A stretch of 41,178 nt of DNA, taken from NCBI GenBank assembly GCA_903873965.1, contig CAIQQO010000337.1, forward strand, positions 1 to 41,178, read 5' to 3'. The notes beneath the pieces are model-generated. The model was given only the letters and a program-made list of their open reading frames with translations. It made no database searches and was not told the DNA's origin. Origin of the DNA: an uncultured bacterium (GTDB lineage Bacteria; Chloroflexota; Anaerolineae; J036; Brachytrichaceae). Each line of letters opens with the position of its first letter. Position 1 is the first letter of the stretch. The position numbers and the translations under genes are program-made. This document shows, one piece after another, positions 1 through 8,121 of this stretch.

Positions 1-628
1 TCGAGGCCTTATTAAAAAAAGGCGTAGCTCCAGGCATTGCGTACAAACAGGATGTCTTTGCGCCCCCGCCCGATTCGCCAAAGATCATCACGTTGTCTGG
101 ATCTCCGCCAAAAACGCTGATATTCTTGTTCACCCATTCCAGCGCCGTGACAATATCGAGGATGCCCTGATTCCCCGATCCTTCATAGTCCGATCCAGCC
201 AGCTCGTCAAGATAAAGAAAACCCAGCAAGCCTAAGCGATGATTCGTTTGTACCACAACGACATCGAAATTGTGGGCCAGATTGGCTCCATCCTGAATGC
301 CAGCTCCTCCTGAGCCAATCACAAATCCTCCGCCATGGTTGTAAAACATCACCGGTCGCTTTTGGTCGTCATTGGCAGGCGTCCAGATGTTAAGGAAAAG
401 GCAATCCTCCGCCGGTTCCGGCTCGTTCGACCTGGGGGGCTGGATGGCAGGTGCGCCCAACTGCAGAGCGTCTCGTACTCCTGACCAGGGTTTCAATTCA
501 GCAGGTCGGCGAAATCTTCTGTCGCCGGAAACCCTTCCGGCATAGGGAATCCCCTTGAAGACATTGACGTCTGCATTTTGAGTGCCCGTTATCTTTCCAT
601 GTGTGATTTCGACTTCGATCGTGTTCAT
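1..628 (-). CDS. Carboxylesterase type B, partial (N-terminal part, C-terminus beyond window edge)
   Basis: An alpha/beta-hydrolase of the type-B carboxylesterase family, which hydrolyses carboxylic esters. About 209 residues are visible, and the frame is open from the ATG at 628 to the window edge. It shows the family landmarks in order: an N-terminal FKGIPYA segment, EDCLFLNIWTP (second family signature, about residues 73-83), the oxyanion-hole HGGGF, and the nucleophile elbow GESGGG with Ser at about 186. The acidic and His members of the triad would lie outside the window. Family members are usually around 500 residues, so more than half is missing. No signal peptide is visible at this start, so a cytoplasmic enzyme is likely. 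The substrate cannot be deduced. Confidence 0.9.
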   Translation of the reverse strand, partial: MNTIEVEITHGKITGTQNADVNVFKGIPYAGRVSGDRRFRRPAELKPWSGVRDALQLGAPAIQPPRSNEPEPAEDCLFLNIWTPANDDQKRPVMFYNHGGGFVIGSGGAGIQDGANLAHNFDVVVVQTNHRLGLLGFLYLDELAGSDYEGSGNQGILDIVTALEWVNKNISVFGGDPDNVMIFGESGGGAKTSCLYAMPGATPFFNKAS

Positions 629-921
629 TTGAAAGAATGTACCGTTTTTGTATTTTCAGGGAGTTGATATGCGCCTCCCCTGCCGATTGTGCCGGCAAAG
701 GATGGGTCGAATAAGATCATACAACTGATCCCCACCGGATCGACAACGCGATTGTGATCGCTCTGTATTCGTCAGTGATATCTGATATCTCGTGAATTGA
801 CACTGCGGATGATGTCCGTGATTGTGGTCACCAGTCCCTGTCTGTTAACCTCCTGTGGGATAAATAACCCCCCGAAACAGGATTTAAGTCTATTACCGAT
901 ATCGAGATTTAAAAAGTTGCT
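629..921. other. Intergenic region between carboxylesterase and TPR gene
   Basis: About 290 bases without a convincing gene. The TPR gene ends at 922 and the esterase starts at 628, both on the minus strand, so this stretch should hold the esterase promoter. The only pattern I noticed is a tandem GATATCT motif near 778-792. The short frames that cross it lack a ribosome site and family-like sequence. Confidence 0.5.
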
Positions 922-1707
922 CTATTTGTGTGTCTTATGCATTGATACCGCAGCCGTCAGTGCCTTGCGCGACTGCTCAGCGATGTCAGTGTGCGTGCCC
1001 AATTCAATCGCCTTGGTGTAAGCATCATGGGCTTCTGACACGCGTTCTGTTTTCTCAAGCGCCTGAGCCAGTCCATACCAGGCACGTTGGTCACCAGGAT
1101 AGAGTTCAGTCGCTACACGTAAAGGCGCCAGTGCTTCCTCATGTCTGCCAAGCTTACACAACAGTGCGCCAAGATTGCGCTGCGCATACGGATTCTTCGG
1201 ATCAAGACGCACGGTACGCTGCAATTCCTGAACTGCGTCATCAAGCTTGTTCTGTCGGGTATATGCGACGCCAAGTGCAATTCGTGCTTTGACGTGACCG
1301 GGAACCTTATCCAGCAGATGGCGCAGGTGCTTCACGGCCTGGTCGAGTTTACCAGTGTCACTCAACACCATGCCGAGGTTATACAGGATGCCTTCGTTAT
1401 CCGGCAACTCACTCCGCAGCAGTTGCAGAAGCACGATGGATTCTGTTTGATTGCCGTTGCGTAACATTTCAATGATCCGTTCAAGCTGATCATGCTTCTT
1501 GGATGTCTGCGTCCAGACTACGGCGATCTCGTCGCCATCCACCTTTATCAGGGAGTTTCCACCCAGGTGGCGCATACACTGAAGCACATAGGCACGCGCA
1601 GCTGCGCGAAACTGGTCTGTAGACGTGTCTCGTGAATCTGCCGGCAATAATGCGGTATCAAACTCACTGATGCGGATCGATAGGTTGTGGGTTACGGGTG
1701 CTGCCAT
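922..1707 (-). CDS. TPR-repeat protein
   Basis: A 261-residue protein whose residues from about 90 to 250 form roughly four tandem tetratricopeptide repeats. Typical TPR spacing is visible, for example ILYNLGMVLSDTGKLDQAVK, ARIALGVAYTRQNKLDDAV, AQRNLGALLCKLGRHEEAL and AWYGLAQALEKTERVSEAH. TPRs are protein-protein interaction scaffolds, so a binding or assembly role is likely, but no partner is evident. The first 80 or so residues are a separate domain that I do not recognise. There is no signal peptide or membrane segment, so it is probably cytoplasmic. The start at 1707 (MAAPVTHN) is the first ATG of the frame. The gene stands alone between the esterase and the divergent glycosidase gene. 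Confidence 0.85.
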   Translation of the reverse strand: MAAPVTHNLSIRISEFDTALLPADSRDTSTDQFRAAARAYVLQCMRHLGGNSLIKVDGDEIAVVWTQTSKKHDQLERIIEMLRNGNQTESIVLLQLLRSELPDNEGILYNLGMVLSDTGKLDQAVKHLRHLLDKVPGHVKARIALGVAYTRQNKLDDAVQELQRTVRLDPKNPYAQRNLGALLCKLGRHEEALAPLRVATELYPGDQRAWYGLAQALEKTERVSEAHDAYTKAIELGTHTDIAEQSRKALTAAVSMHKTHK

Positions 1708-1875
1708 TGTTACCTAAGTTTAATGCCTGGCTGTTTACCCATGCTCAGATCGCCAAGAAGCAGCAGATGGATGGAGATTGTGATAAGCTGCTGGTTGAGC
1801 GTGAAGCATATCAACGCCAGTTGGCTACAACGGCTACCGTGGCTGTTGCTGGACGCAGGATGACGGTGAATACTG

Positions 1876-3777
1876 ATGGAAGCGCAGTCTACTAATCATA
1901 GTGTATTAGGAATTCATTGTCTCGGTAACGGGCGCCTGTGCGCCTATGAGCAAGGCCCCGACATCATTCAGGTGTTCGGCCCACCATACAGCAGCCCCAT
2001 GCTGGGCGCGATCACGCTTGATGCCGACACGCCGGGGCGCCCTCTTCGATCAGAGTCGCGCCGTGAACCCGGCGCCGCCATCTGGACGCACCAACTATAC
2101 GCTGATGACATGCCCGTGGCCGAGATGACCGATTTCGTCGACGCCGACCTGCCCTGCCTGGTGCGCCGCATACGGTCGAGTGCGCCCATTACCTTGCGCC
2201 TGACGTTGGGCGTGGCATGCACGGCAGTGGATAACTCACTACTGCTGACCCACGGCGCGCGTGGCGTGTTGTGCGAGGTCGCAGCCGGGACGCCGTTTTA
2301 CAGCCGCTATCCCTATCCGCGCAGCGTGGTGTACCAGGTGGCATGGCGTGGCGACGTGTTGGAGCGTCGGCATCCCGATGGTGCCACCTTAACGTTTGGC
2401 GCGGGTGAATCCTGGTTGTATATCGCGGGTGGACCGGAGTACCCACAAACGATCGAGAACATTGCCGCGGTGTTGGCATTGCCGGGCGAAAGCCTGTTAA
2501 CACGGACACAGGCATATTGGCAGACCTTCACGCGCAGTCGCGGTGACATCTCTGCGCGGTTGCCATATCGCAGCGCCGGCATGCAGCGCGAGCGACTGTT
2601 GCGAGCGGTCGATGATGTGAGTGTGTTGATCAAGGCGCAGCAGTCGGCTGAGGGCGGCGTGCTGGCCGGACACAATTATCACCTGTGCTACGTGCGTGAT
2701 CAATATGGCGTGGCGCGCGGATTGCTGGCAGCCGGACACACGGCAGCGGCCAAAGCCATTCTTGAATATTACTGGCGCATCTGGCAACGCCATGGCCGTA
2801 TCCAGAACGCCCAGGCGGCTGGCGTCGATGGTGCCTTTCATGTCCACGAAAACGACGAAGTTGAGATTACGGGCTACCTGATCCGCCAGGCGTGTGACTT
2901 GCAGCAGGCGACGGGCGACGTCGAATTCACGGCTGAGATTTTCCCGCTGCTGGCGTGGGCATACGAGGCGCAGAAACGCCACCTGATCGATGGCATGTTG
3001 CCTTTCAATGGCGATGAGACCTACGTGGCGGGCGGGATTTTGCCGCGCAGCGCGCTCAATGATGGCTCTGCCGAATCGACGTTGTTATTCATCGATTCAG
3101 GCGAGCGCCTGATTGCGTTTGCGGGGCAGCTGCGCCTGTGGCCTGAGAGCAAAATCGATACCGAGCGGTCTGTTTTGGCGCTGGTCAAAACGGCGTATCG
3201 AACCCATTTCTGGCATGACGGGCGGTTGGCGACGAATCAGCCTGTGCGCGCCAGCCTGCCCGACGCTATGCCGCGCTTTCGCCACGGCGTGTGCGAACGG
3301 TGTATGGCCGAGGGGCGTTTTCGGTATATCGAGTGGACCGAACGCAGCGCCAATGGGCGCTACCTGTGCCCCGCATGTCTGGCGCAGGGCGACTATGACT
3401 TGATTGTGCCGCGCACCTATACACTGCAATCGGTCAGCCTGACGCCGCTGTATTTTGGCTCCGATCTGTTGAGCGCCACGGCGTTGTGGCCGCTGGTCGA
3501 AGATATTGTGGCGTCGTATCAGCGCACCGGGCTGCTGCCGTCGCGTCCCGACGATGCGCGCGGGATAGCGGTCGGGTACGACTATGGCTTTCTCTTGTAT
3601 GCGTTGACCGAACTGAGGCATCCCGCTGCAGACGCGCTCGCTGGCAAGACACTCGACCTTGTCGATGCGACCGGTGCGTGGGTGGAGTACTACGTCGATC
3701 ACCAGCCAGCAGGCACGCGTTGCCGCCCGTGGGAAAGCGCCATTAACCTGGAAGCGTTGCTGAAGTGGGCGAGTTGA
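1876..3777 (+). CDS. Six-hairpin (alpha/alpha)6 glycosidase, GH15/glucoamylase-like
   Basis: A 633-residue protein with an N-terminal beta-rich domain (about 1-240) and a C-terminal helical barrel (about 240-633) of the six-hairpin glycosidase superfamily. The GHNYHLCYVRDQYG segment (about residue 262 on) resembles the YxxxRD entry helix of glucoamylase-like enzymes. HENDEVEITGY supplies carboxylates in the place where catalytic acids occur in this superfamily. It presumably cleaves alpha-linked glucosides or related sugars in the cytoplasm, as no signal peptide is seen. Unusual: two CxxC pairs (C473/C476 and C498/C501) lie in a short insert of the barrel and look like a zinc knuckle. The methyltransferase gene follows after 22 bases. 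The exact GH family is uncertain. Confidence 0.75.
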   Translation: MEAQSTNHSVLGIHCLGNGRLCAYEQGPDIIQVFGPPYSSPMLGAITLDADTPGRPLRSESRREPGAAIWTHQLYADDMPVAEMTDFVDADLPCLVRRIRSSAPITLRLTLGVACTAVDNSLLLTHGARGVLCEVAAGTPFYSRYPYPRSVVYQVAWRGDVLERRHPDGATLTFGAGESWLYIAGGPEYPQTIENIAAVLALPGESLLTRTQAYWQTFTRSRGDISARLPYRSAGMQRERLLRAVDDVSVLIKAQQSAEGGVLAGHNYHLCYVRDQYGVARGLLAAGHTAAAKAILEYYWRIWQRHGRIQNAQAAGVDGAFHVHENDEVEITGYLIRQACDLQQATGDVEFTAEIFPLLAWAYEAQKRHLIDGMLPFNGDETYVAGGILPRSALNDGSAESTLLFIDSGERLIAFAGQLRLWPESKIDTERSVLALVKTAYRTHFWHDGRLATNQPVRASLPDAMPRFRHGVCERCMAEGRFRYIEWTERSANGRYLCPACLAQGDYDLIVPRTYTLQSVSLTPLYFGSDLLSATALWPLVEDIVASYQRTGLLPSRPDDARGIAVGYDYGFLLYALTELRHPAADALAGKTLDLVDATGAWVEYYVDHQPAGTRCRPWESAINLEALLKWAS

Positions 3778-3799
3778 GCATGGGTATTGCAGCGTTGCT

Positions 3800-4444
3800 A
3801 TGAGATCTTACCTTTCACTCGAACTCTCGCATGCAGACGAACTGCCCTCGGTTTTCAAAGCGGATGATGTGCGCTATCCGGAAAGCCTGGTCGAGCATTT
3901 CCTGAAAGCATACACACAAGTTGGCGATATTGTTCTGGATCCGTTTGCCGGGTATGGCACGACGCTCATCGTAGCTGAACGCATGGGGCGCATTCCGTTC
4001 GGCGTGGAACTGAATCGTGACCGAGTCGAGTATGCGCGGAGTAAACTGGCACGACCGGACTGCTTGATCCACGGTGACTCGCGCCTCTTGGAAAACATGG
4101 ATCTACCAGCCATCGACTTTTCGATAACGTCGCCACCTTACATGAACAAGGAAGACTTGGAAGACCCATTCAGCGCGTATCAGGCCAAAGGCAAAGGATA
4201 TGGTTCCTACCTTAATGATATCCGCAGCATTTACGCCCAGCTTCGTAAGCGTATGAAACAAGCCGGAACTGTTGTCATTGAAGTTGCCAATCTCAAGCGG
4301 GATGGGCAGGTGACGACTTTAGCCTGGGATGTGGCGCACGAAGTTTCACAAGTACTGCGTTTTCAAGGCGAGTTGATCATGTGCTGGGATAAATACGGCT
4401 ACGGCTACGATCACAGCTATTGTCTGGTGTACACGGCGCTCTAG
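3800..4444 (+). CDS. DNA methyltransferase, N4-cytosine/N6-adenine type
   Basis: A 214-residue SAM-dependent DNA base methyltransferase of the N6_N4_Mtase family. The SAM-binding motif DPFAGYGTT (residues 47-55) comes first and the catalytic TSPPY (110-114) follows. SPPY is the form more common in N4-cytosine enzymes, while DPPY is typical of N6-adenine enzymes. The order (motif I before motif IV) and the short length leave little room for a separate target-recognition domain. No restriction endonuclease or specificity subunit is adjacent, so this is an orphan methylase. It lies 22 bases after the glycosidase and converges on the toxin-antitoxin pair, with only 7 bases between their stop codons. 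Recognition sequence unknown. Confidence 0.85.
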   Translation: MRSYLSLELSHADELPSVFKADDVRYPESLVEHFLKAYTQVGDIVLDPFAGYGTTLIVAERMGRIPFGVELNRDRVEYARSKLARPDCLIHGDSRLLENMDLPAIDFSITSPPYMNKEDLEDPFSAYQAKGKGYGSYLNDIRSIYAQLRKRMKQAGTVVIEVANLKRDGQVTTLAWDVAHEVSQVLRFQGELIMCWDKYGYGYDHSYCLVYTAL

Positions 4445-4451
4445 CGCGTAT

Positions 4452-4871
4452 TTACTTGTTTGTCAGCCAACGGATTTTCACTTCTCCATCCAGCGCAGAG
4501 AATTCCATATCGCCAGTCACCAACTCATACTTTTGCTGTTTCGCCAACGCTGCCGCATAAGCATCGGCGTAGGACATTCGCCCGCGTGACTTGAACTTGG
4601 CTGCGATCCGAGTCAGCTCCCAATCGATATCCACTAGTTTGACGCCGATACTCAGCAGGTCGGCGATACTGGACTCCGCTTCTACTTCGGACACCTCTCG
4701 AGCCAGGATGTACCAGACTTCGCCTGCATTCGCCACAGTCATCAATACGCTGCCGCCATTCTCGTGAGTGTCGGCGATAATATCTGCGACGGTCTTGCCG
4801 GCAGGTTCATCCTGCAGGTAAGCCATGACAGACCAAGCATCAAGCACAATCCCTTTAACGCGGCCAGGCAT
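4452..4871 (-). CDS. PIN-domain ribonuclease toxin (VapC-like)
   Basis: A 139-residue PIN-domain protein, the expected size for a VapC toxin. The acidic active-site residues are present: D11 (VLDAWS), E51 (NAGEVW), D103 (SYADAY) and D121 (VTGDMEF). Together they bind the metal ion used to cut RNA. VapC toxins cleave tRNA or rRNA and are held inactive by their partner. The partner gene lies directly upstream with a single base between its stop codon and this start, as in typical toxin-antitoxin operons. The start at 4871 (MPGRVKG) is chosen for that spacing. All catalytic residues are intact, so it is predicted to be active. Confidence 0.88.
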   Translation of the reverse strand: MPGRVKGIVLDAWSVMAYLQDEPAGKTVADIIADTHENGGSVLMTVANAGEVWYILAREVSEVEAESSIADLLSIGVKLVDIDWELTRIAAKFKSRGRMSYADAYAAALAKQQKYELVTGDMEFSALDGEVKIRWLTNK

Positions 4872-4872
4872 G

Positions 4873-5118
4873 CTATTTCTCCTTCTCTAACGCTTTCTCG
4901 GCCGCCAGCGCAGCTAGTAGATGCTTGCCTTTGTACTTGCCCCGAATGCTATGAATATAACCGCGTGTAATCGGGATCAGAACAATCCGGTGATGCACTT
5001 CATCGAGTTCAATCCGCAGCCGGGTTCCTTCGATGATTCCGAATTTCCGCCGTACGGAGGATGGGATAACGACCTGTCCCTTGCTTGTCACATAAGTTTC
5101 CAACAGGGTGTCTGCCAT
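4873..5118 (-). CDS. AbrB/SpoVT-type antitoxin (VapB-like)
   Basis: About 81 residues. The N-terminal half is a SpoVT/AbrB swapped-hairpin DNA-binding domain (VTSKGQVVIPSSVRRKFG followed by EGTRLRIELDE). The C-terminal half, with basic and alanine/glutamate-rich sequence, is the likely toxin-binding tail. It should neutralise the PIN-domain toxin encoded immediately downstream and repress its own promoter. The start is taken as the ATG at 5118. A GTG two codons upstream (5124) is also possible. A TATACT box lies only a few bases upstream of these starts, so the transcript may be nearly leaderless. An inverted AGTAT/ATACT pair just upstream is a candidate operator. Confidence 0.85.
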   Translation of the reverse strand: MADTLLETYVTSKGQVVIPSSVRRKFGIIEGTRLRIELDEVHHRIVLIPITRGYIHSIRGKYKGKHLLAALAAEKALEKEK

Positions 5119-5125
5119 ATTCACG

Positions 5126-5145
5126 AGTATACTACACGCAATACT
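5126..5145. promoter_or_regulatory. Candidate operator/promoter of the toxin-antitoxin operon
   Basis: AGTAT at 5126-5130 and its reverse complement ATACT at 5141-5145 are separated by 10 bases. On the minus strand a TATACT box overlaps the gene-proximal arm. Autorepression at such a palindrome is usual for AbrB-type antitoxins. The assignment here is inference from position and symmetry only. No good -35 box is visible. Confidence 0.35.
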
Positions 5146-5192
5146 ATTCCTACATTTTTAGAATGTAAGACATTATTAGAATGTGATACAGA

Positions 5193-5276
5193 CTGAACGA
5201 ATTACAGCATCTCACTGTGGATGTGCTCGACCTGGTCAATGCGACTGGCGCGTGGGTGGAGTACTACGCCGATACC
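5193..5276 (+). pseudogene. Remnant of a second six-hairpin glycosidase gene (C-terminal fragment)
   Basis: A short stretch translates in one frame as LNELQHLTVDV then LDLVNATGAWVEYYADT. It closely matches the C-terminal region of the intact glycosidase upstream (LTELRHPAADA...LDLVDATGAWVEYYVDH). At DNA level 5226-5273 and 3652-3699 differ at only 5 of 48 positions by my count. There is no start codon or ribosome site, and the similarity stops abruptly after about 5276, so this is a decayed fragment and not a gene. It lies between the antitoxin gene and the end of the NmrA-type gene. The methylase and toxin-antitoxin pair therefore sit between two copies of the same coding segment. Confidence 0.7.
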
Positions 5277-5319
5277 ATTTTGCGCCTCATCATGGCGGAT
5301 GATATGCCGTTTTGCTTGT

Positions 5320-6297
5320 TTAGCCCGTTTTCTTCGCTCCGCTGAATGCCAATTGCATCTTCATCATGGTCGGCATCATGGCGTTCATGAGTCGCACCAT
5401 GAAAGTGTCTGGTGGCTGGAACGAGTTGCCGCCGCCGGTGCGCCCTGCAACCAGATCGCGCGCGAACTGAGCGTAGGTGATGGGCGTGATGCCAAGCTCC
5501 TGCAACGTGGTGTGAATCATCTCGATGCGGTGCTCGCGCTGCATGCGAAAGATCTTGATCACATGTTCACTGGGCGTGGGCGGGACGCCGAGGACGCGCA
5601 TCACCATCGTTAGTTGCTGCTCGTTGCCTGGTAGATAGGTGACCGAGTGTCCCAGCGCCTTTTGCAGATCGCTGGCCATCTCGTACAGGTTAAATGCTTC
5701 GGCGCCGGTGATGTCGTAGGCCTTGCCTGTGTGGCCTGGTTCGGTGAGCGCCTTGATGGCCACAGTGGCTACATCGCGCACATCCACCATCGCCATCCGT
5801 CCGTCGCCGGCGGGCATCGAGATGACGCCGGCCTTCTGAATCATGTCCCAGCCGAAGAGGGTGAATGTCTGCATGTAGCCGGTGGGTCGCAGGATGGTAT
5901 AGGCGATGCCCGACTTGATCAACGCTTCTTCGACGACGCCGTGCGAGCGCAGGTTTTGCGTCTCGGCGGTAGGGCCTGCCAGCAGGGCGGAGCATTTGAC
6001 GATCAACTGGACGCCCGCCTTTTTGGCAGCATTGATGAAGGCGGTCTCGCGCTGAACGAGCTTCTCGTCCGGTGTGCACACGAGGTAGGCCTTCTCGACA
6101 CCCTCCAGGGCGCGCTCCATACTTTCGGGATTATCGAAGTCGCCCATGACCGACTCAATGCCTGCCGCTGCCAATTGTGCCTTGCGTCTTTCGCTGTGCA
6201 CCATGGCCGCAAACGGAATAAGGCGCCGTTTGAGTTCCTCCGCGATCACTTGTCCGGTATTCCCTGTCGCCCCTGTCAATAAAAGACTATGACTCAT
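5320..6297 (-). CDS. NmrA-family NAD(P)-binding protein (atypical SDR)
   Basis: A 325-residue atypical short-chain dehydrogenase of the NmrA/azoreductase-like group. The N-terminal Rossmann motif TGATGNTG (residues 8-15) binds NAD(P). The body follows the family pattern, including GDFDNPESMERAL and YTILRPTGYMQTF. Members act as NAD(P)H-dependent quinone or azo reductases, or as redox-sensing regulators. The classical YxxxK catalytic pair is not evident, which fits the atypical subgroup. The start at 6297 has a good Shine-Dalgarno (GGGAGACAGG) upstream. A TATAAT box lies about 45 bases upstream. The gene is divergent from the ThuA-domain gene and appears monocistronic. Confidence 0.85.
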   Translation of the reverse strand: MSHSLLLTGATGNTGQVIAEELKRRLIPFAAMVHSERRKAQLAAAGIESVMGDFDNPESMERALEGVEKAYLVCTPDEKLVQRETAFINAAKKAGVQLIVKCSALLAGPTAETQNLRSHGVVEEALIKSGIAYTILRPTGYMQTFTLFGWDMIQKAGVISMPAGDGRMAMVDVRDVATVAIKALTEPGHTGKAYDITGAEAFNLYEMASDLQKALGHSVTYLPGNEQQLTMVMRVLGVPPTPSEHVIKIFRMQREHRIEMIHTTLQELGITPITYAQFARDLVAGRTGGGNSFQPPDTFMVRLMNAMMPTMMKMQLAFSGAKKTG

Positions 6298-6605
6298 GAA
6301 ACCTGTCTCCCTGTTAACTCGTTACTGTACGAAGTGGACGAGATTATATGCCTACACACGAAAAGCAGATGAATAATTACGTAAAGATCACACTATAACG
6401 CTATATCTGCGGTAAATAGGCAGCCATACCGATGGCGGAACTGGCTGTCAATACATGGGATGACAGGCCATGCATCGTCGTTTTGCCATACATTTATGGC
6501 CATCGTTGCTACAATCATGAAAGGGTCGGATTTGGCGCGACTAACCTCATCGTCGACCCGCAACCAACGATATACGTGGCGCAAAGACCACGCAGGAGAT
6601 ACAAC
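6298..6605. other. Divergent intergenic region between NmrA-type and ThuA genes
   Basis: 308 bases without a supported gene. On the minus strand it carries a perfect TATAAT (6348-6343) for the NmrA-type gene. On the plus strand TACAAT at about 6508 is a possible -10 for the ThuA gene, but no matching -35 is at normal spacing. The ThuA frame can be read upstream to 6432, but the strong ribosome site favours the start at 6606. That leaves this region as regulatory DNA. Confidence 0.45.
6343..6348 (-). promoter_or_regulatory. Candidate -10 box for NmrA-type gene
   Basis: The minus strand reads TATAAT, a perfect sigma70-like -10, about 45 bases before the start codon. No convincing TTGACA-like -35 lies 16-18 bases further upstream. 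The call rests on the -10 and its position alone. Confidence 0.35.
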
Positions 6606-7292
6606 ATGAAGAAAGCATTGATCGTATTTGGCGGATGGGATGGGCATGAACCCGTTCAGGTATCACAGTTGTGCGAAGCGGCGCTCAAGCGCAATGGCTT
6701 CGAGGTCGAGATGTCTGACACACTCGACGCGTTTCTTGATGGCGAGAAGCTGAAGAAGCTTGACCTGATCGTGCCGGTGTGGACGATGGGCAGCATCAAG
6801 CGCGAGCAGCTCAATCCCGTGGTCGAAGCGGTGAAGAGCGGCGTGGGCATCGCGGGTTGCCATGGCGGCATGTGCGACGCATTTCGCCAGGAAACTGAGT
6901 GGCAGTTCATGACCGGCGGGCAGTGGGTGGCGCATCCGCTGAACGATGGCCGCCTGTACACGGTCAACATTACCGAGCAGAACCCGATCACCGAGGGGTT
7001 GACGGATTTTGAGGTGCGCAGCGAGAAGTATTACATGCACGTCGACCCCGCCATCCGCGTGATGGCGACGACCTCGTTTGAGGACTATAACGACACGGTC
7101 ATGCCTGTGACGTGGACGAAGCTGTATGGCAAGGGGCGCGTGTTCTACACCTCGCTCGGTCATCACGCCGACATCCTGGCTATGCCGCCGGCGCAGCAGA
7201 TGATGGAGCGCGGTATGTTGTGGGCCGCAGGCCAGTGGCAGACCGAGATCGGTGTGCCTTTTGCCAAGGCCTATGCTATGAGTATTGCGTAA
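6606..7292 (+). CDS. ThuA-domain protein (trehalose-utilisation-like, GATase1 fold)
   Basis: A 228-residue protein consisting of one ThuA domain, a class-I glutamine-amidotransferase-like fold associated with sugar catabolism. Recognisable features are the N-terminal KKALIVFGGWDGHEP, the GIAGCHGGMCDAF loop, the HPLND segment, the SEKYYMH motif and the C-terminal GKGRVFYTSLGHH. ThuA proteins act in disaccharide metabolism, but the reaction is not established for most members. The start was chosen at 6606 because AGGAG (6594-6598) precedes it by 7 bases. The frame stays open upstream to 6432 without a comparable site. No signal peptide is seen. The neighbouring genes do not point to a particular sugar. 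Confidence 0.88.
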   Translation: MKKALIVFGGWDGHEPVQVSQLCEAALKRNGFEVEMSDTLDAFLDGEKLKKLDLIVPVWTMGSIKREQLNPVVEAVKSGVGIAGCHGGMCDAFRQETEWQFMTGGQWVAHPLNDGRLYTVNITEQNPITEGLTDFEVRSEKYYMHVDPAIRVMATTSFEDYNDTVMPVTWTKLYGKGRVFYTSLGHHADILAMPPAQQMMERGMLWAAGQWQTEIGVPFAKAYAMSIA

Positions 7293-7402
7293 GAGAAGAT
7301 AACCATATGCGCCTTGCATCTGCACTGCGAGGCGCATGCCCTTTGCAGAAACCTTCGCTTGCATTCGTAAAGTGTTCAAATGCAGCAAGGTTCTATTGCA
7401 CC

Positions 7403-7921
7403 ATGAAGAACCATATCAGGGGGTGCCTTCTTTCTCTTGTCGTGATGATTGCACTGATCGCAGGTGTTTGTGGTTTCTTGTATTGGCAATTGATGTCTGG
7501 TGTTCGAACTCCTACCGATCAGCAACTGATTGATCATTACACCCAGCACAAAACCGAGTTCAACCAATTCGTCCATATGCTTCAACAGGAGAATGAGTTC
7601 TGGCTCATATATGCGGATGGCACCTGCATCAGACAAGACCGGGCTCAGGTTGATCGTGTCGATACCAGCAAATGCGCCGAGTATGTGCGGCTATCCAAGA
7701 CTCTTGGCCTGAAATCAACGCAACTCCTTGATGATGAGTTCATCCTTGAGGTTTATTCCAGTGGTCTCAGCGTGAGCGGCATTTCCATGGGATATACCTA
7801 CGCCATGAAGCCACCCTTTCCACCGGGAACGGTGGTCAGCAGCACAGACCATGCGCATGGTGAATTACCATGGTACACGCCGATAGATGACAACTGGTAT
7901 ATCTATGTGGATGGGAACTAA
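7403..7921 (+). CDS. Membrane-anchored hypothetical protein
   Basis: A 172-residue protein that I do not recognise. Residues about 8-28 form one hydrophobic segment (CLLSLVVMIALIAGVCGFLY), preceded by the positively charged MKNHIRG. This fits an uncleaved N-terminal anchor with the remaining 140 residues outside the membrane. The outer part is acidic and aromatic-rich, with two cysteines (DGTCIRQD and TSKCAEY) that could form a disulphide. The start at 7403 places the hydrophobic segment at the N-terminus as expected. The frame is also open upstream to 7112, but that part overlaps the ThuA gene. A strong bidirectional terminator follows. Confidence 0.7.
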   Translation: MKNHIRGCLLSLVVMIALIAGVCGFLYWQLMSGVRTPTDQQLIDHYTQHKTEFNQFVHMLQQENEFWLIYADGTCIRQDRAQVDRVDTSKCAEYVRLSKTLGLKSTQLLDDEFILEVYSSGLSVSGISMGYTYAMKPPFPPGTVVSSTDHAHGELPWYTPIDDNWYIYVDGN

Positions 7922-8026
7922 CCCTTTTGTTCCAAGGTAGTTGTACTGCAAAGAGCGTGCGCTAGGCTCAGTTCGGCTTGGCGCACGATGATATTGGTCA
8001 GACAGACCAGTAAATGTTCTGAAACC

Positions 8027-8066
8027 AAAAAGGCGCACACTGGTTTACCAGCATGCGCCTTTTTTA
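8027..8066. terminator. Bidirectional intrinsic terminator
   Basis: An A-run, the arm AGGCGCA, a loop of about 15 bases, the arm TGCGCCT and a T-run of six form a hairpin with U-tracts in both directions. It lies between the convergent membrane-anchored gene (+) and the small membrane protein gene (-), where a shared terminator is expected. Confidence 0.85.
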
Positions 8067-8121
8067 AGTGAGACAGTGTCTGTCTGGGGAGCTGTCTCGC
8101 TGATACCTGCAAGAATGATAA

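Noticed and set aside
797..1021. A 74-codon plus-strand frame with a lipobox-like LLTSCG
   Set aside because: It runs antisense into the TPR gene, lacks a ribosome site, and the lipobox is not followed by a plausible mature protein.
1698..1895. A 65-codon plus-strand frame between the TPR and glycosidase genes
   Set aside because: It overlaps both neighbouring genes at its ends, has no ribosome site and no family-like sequence. A decayed fragment cannot be ruled out.
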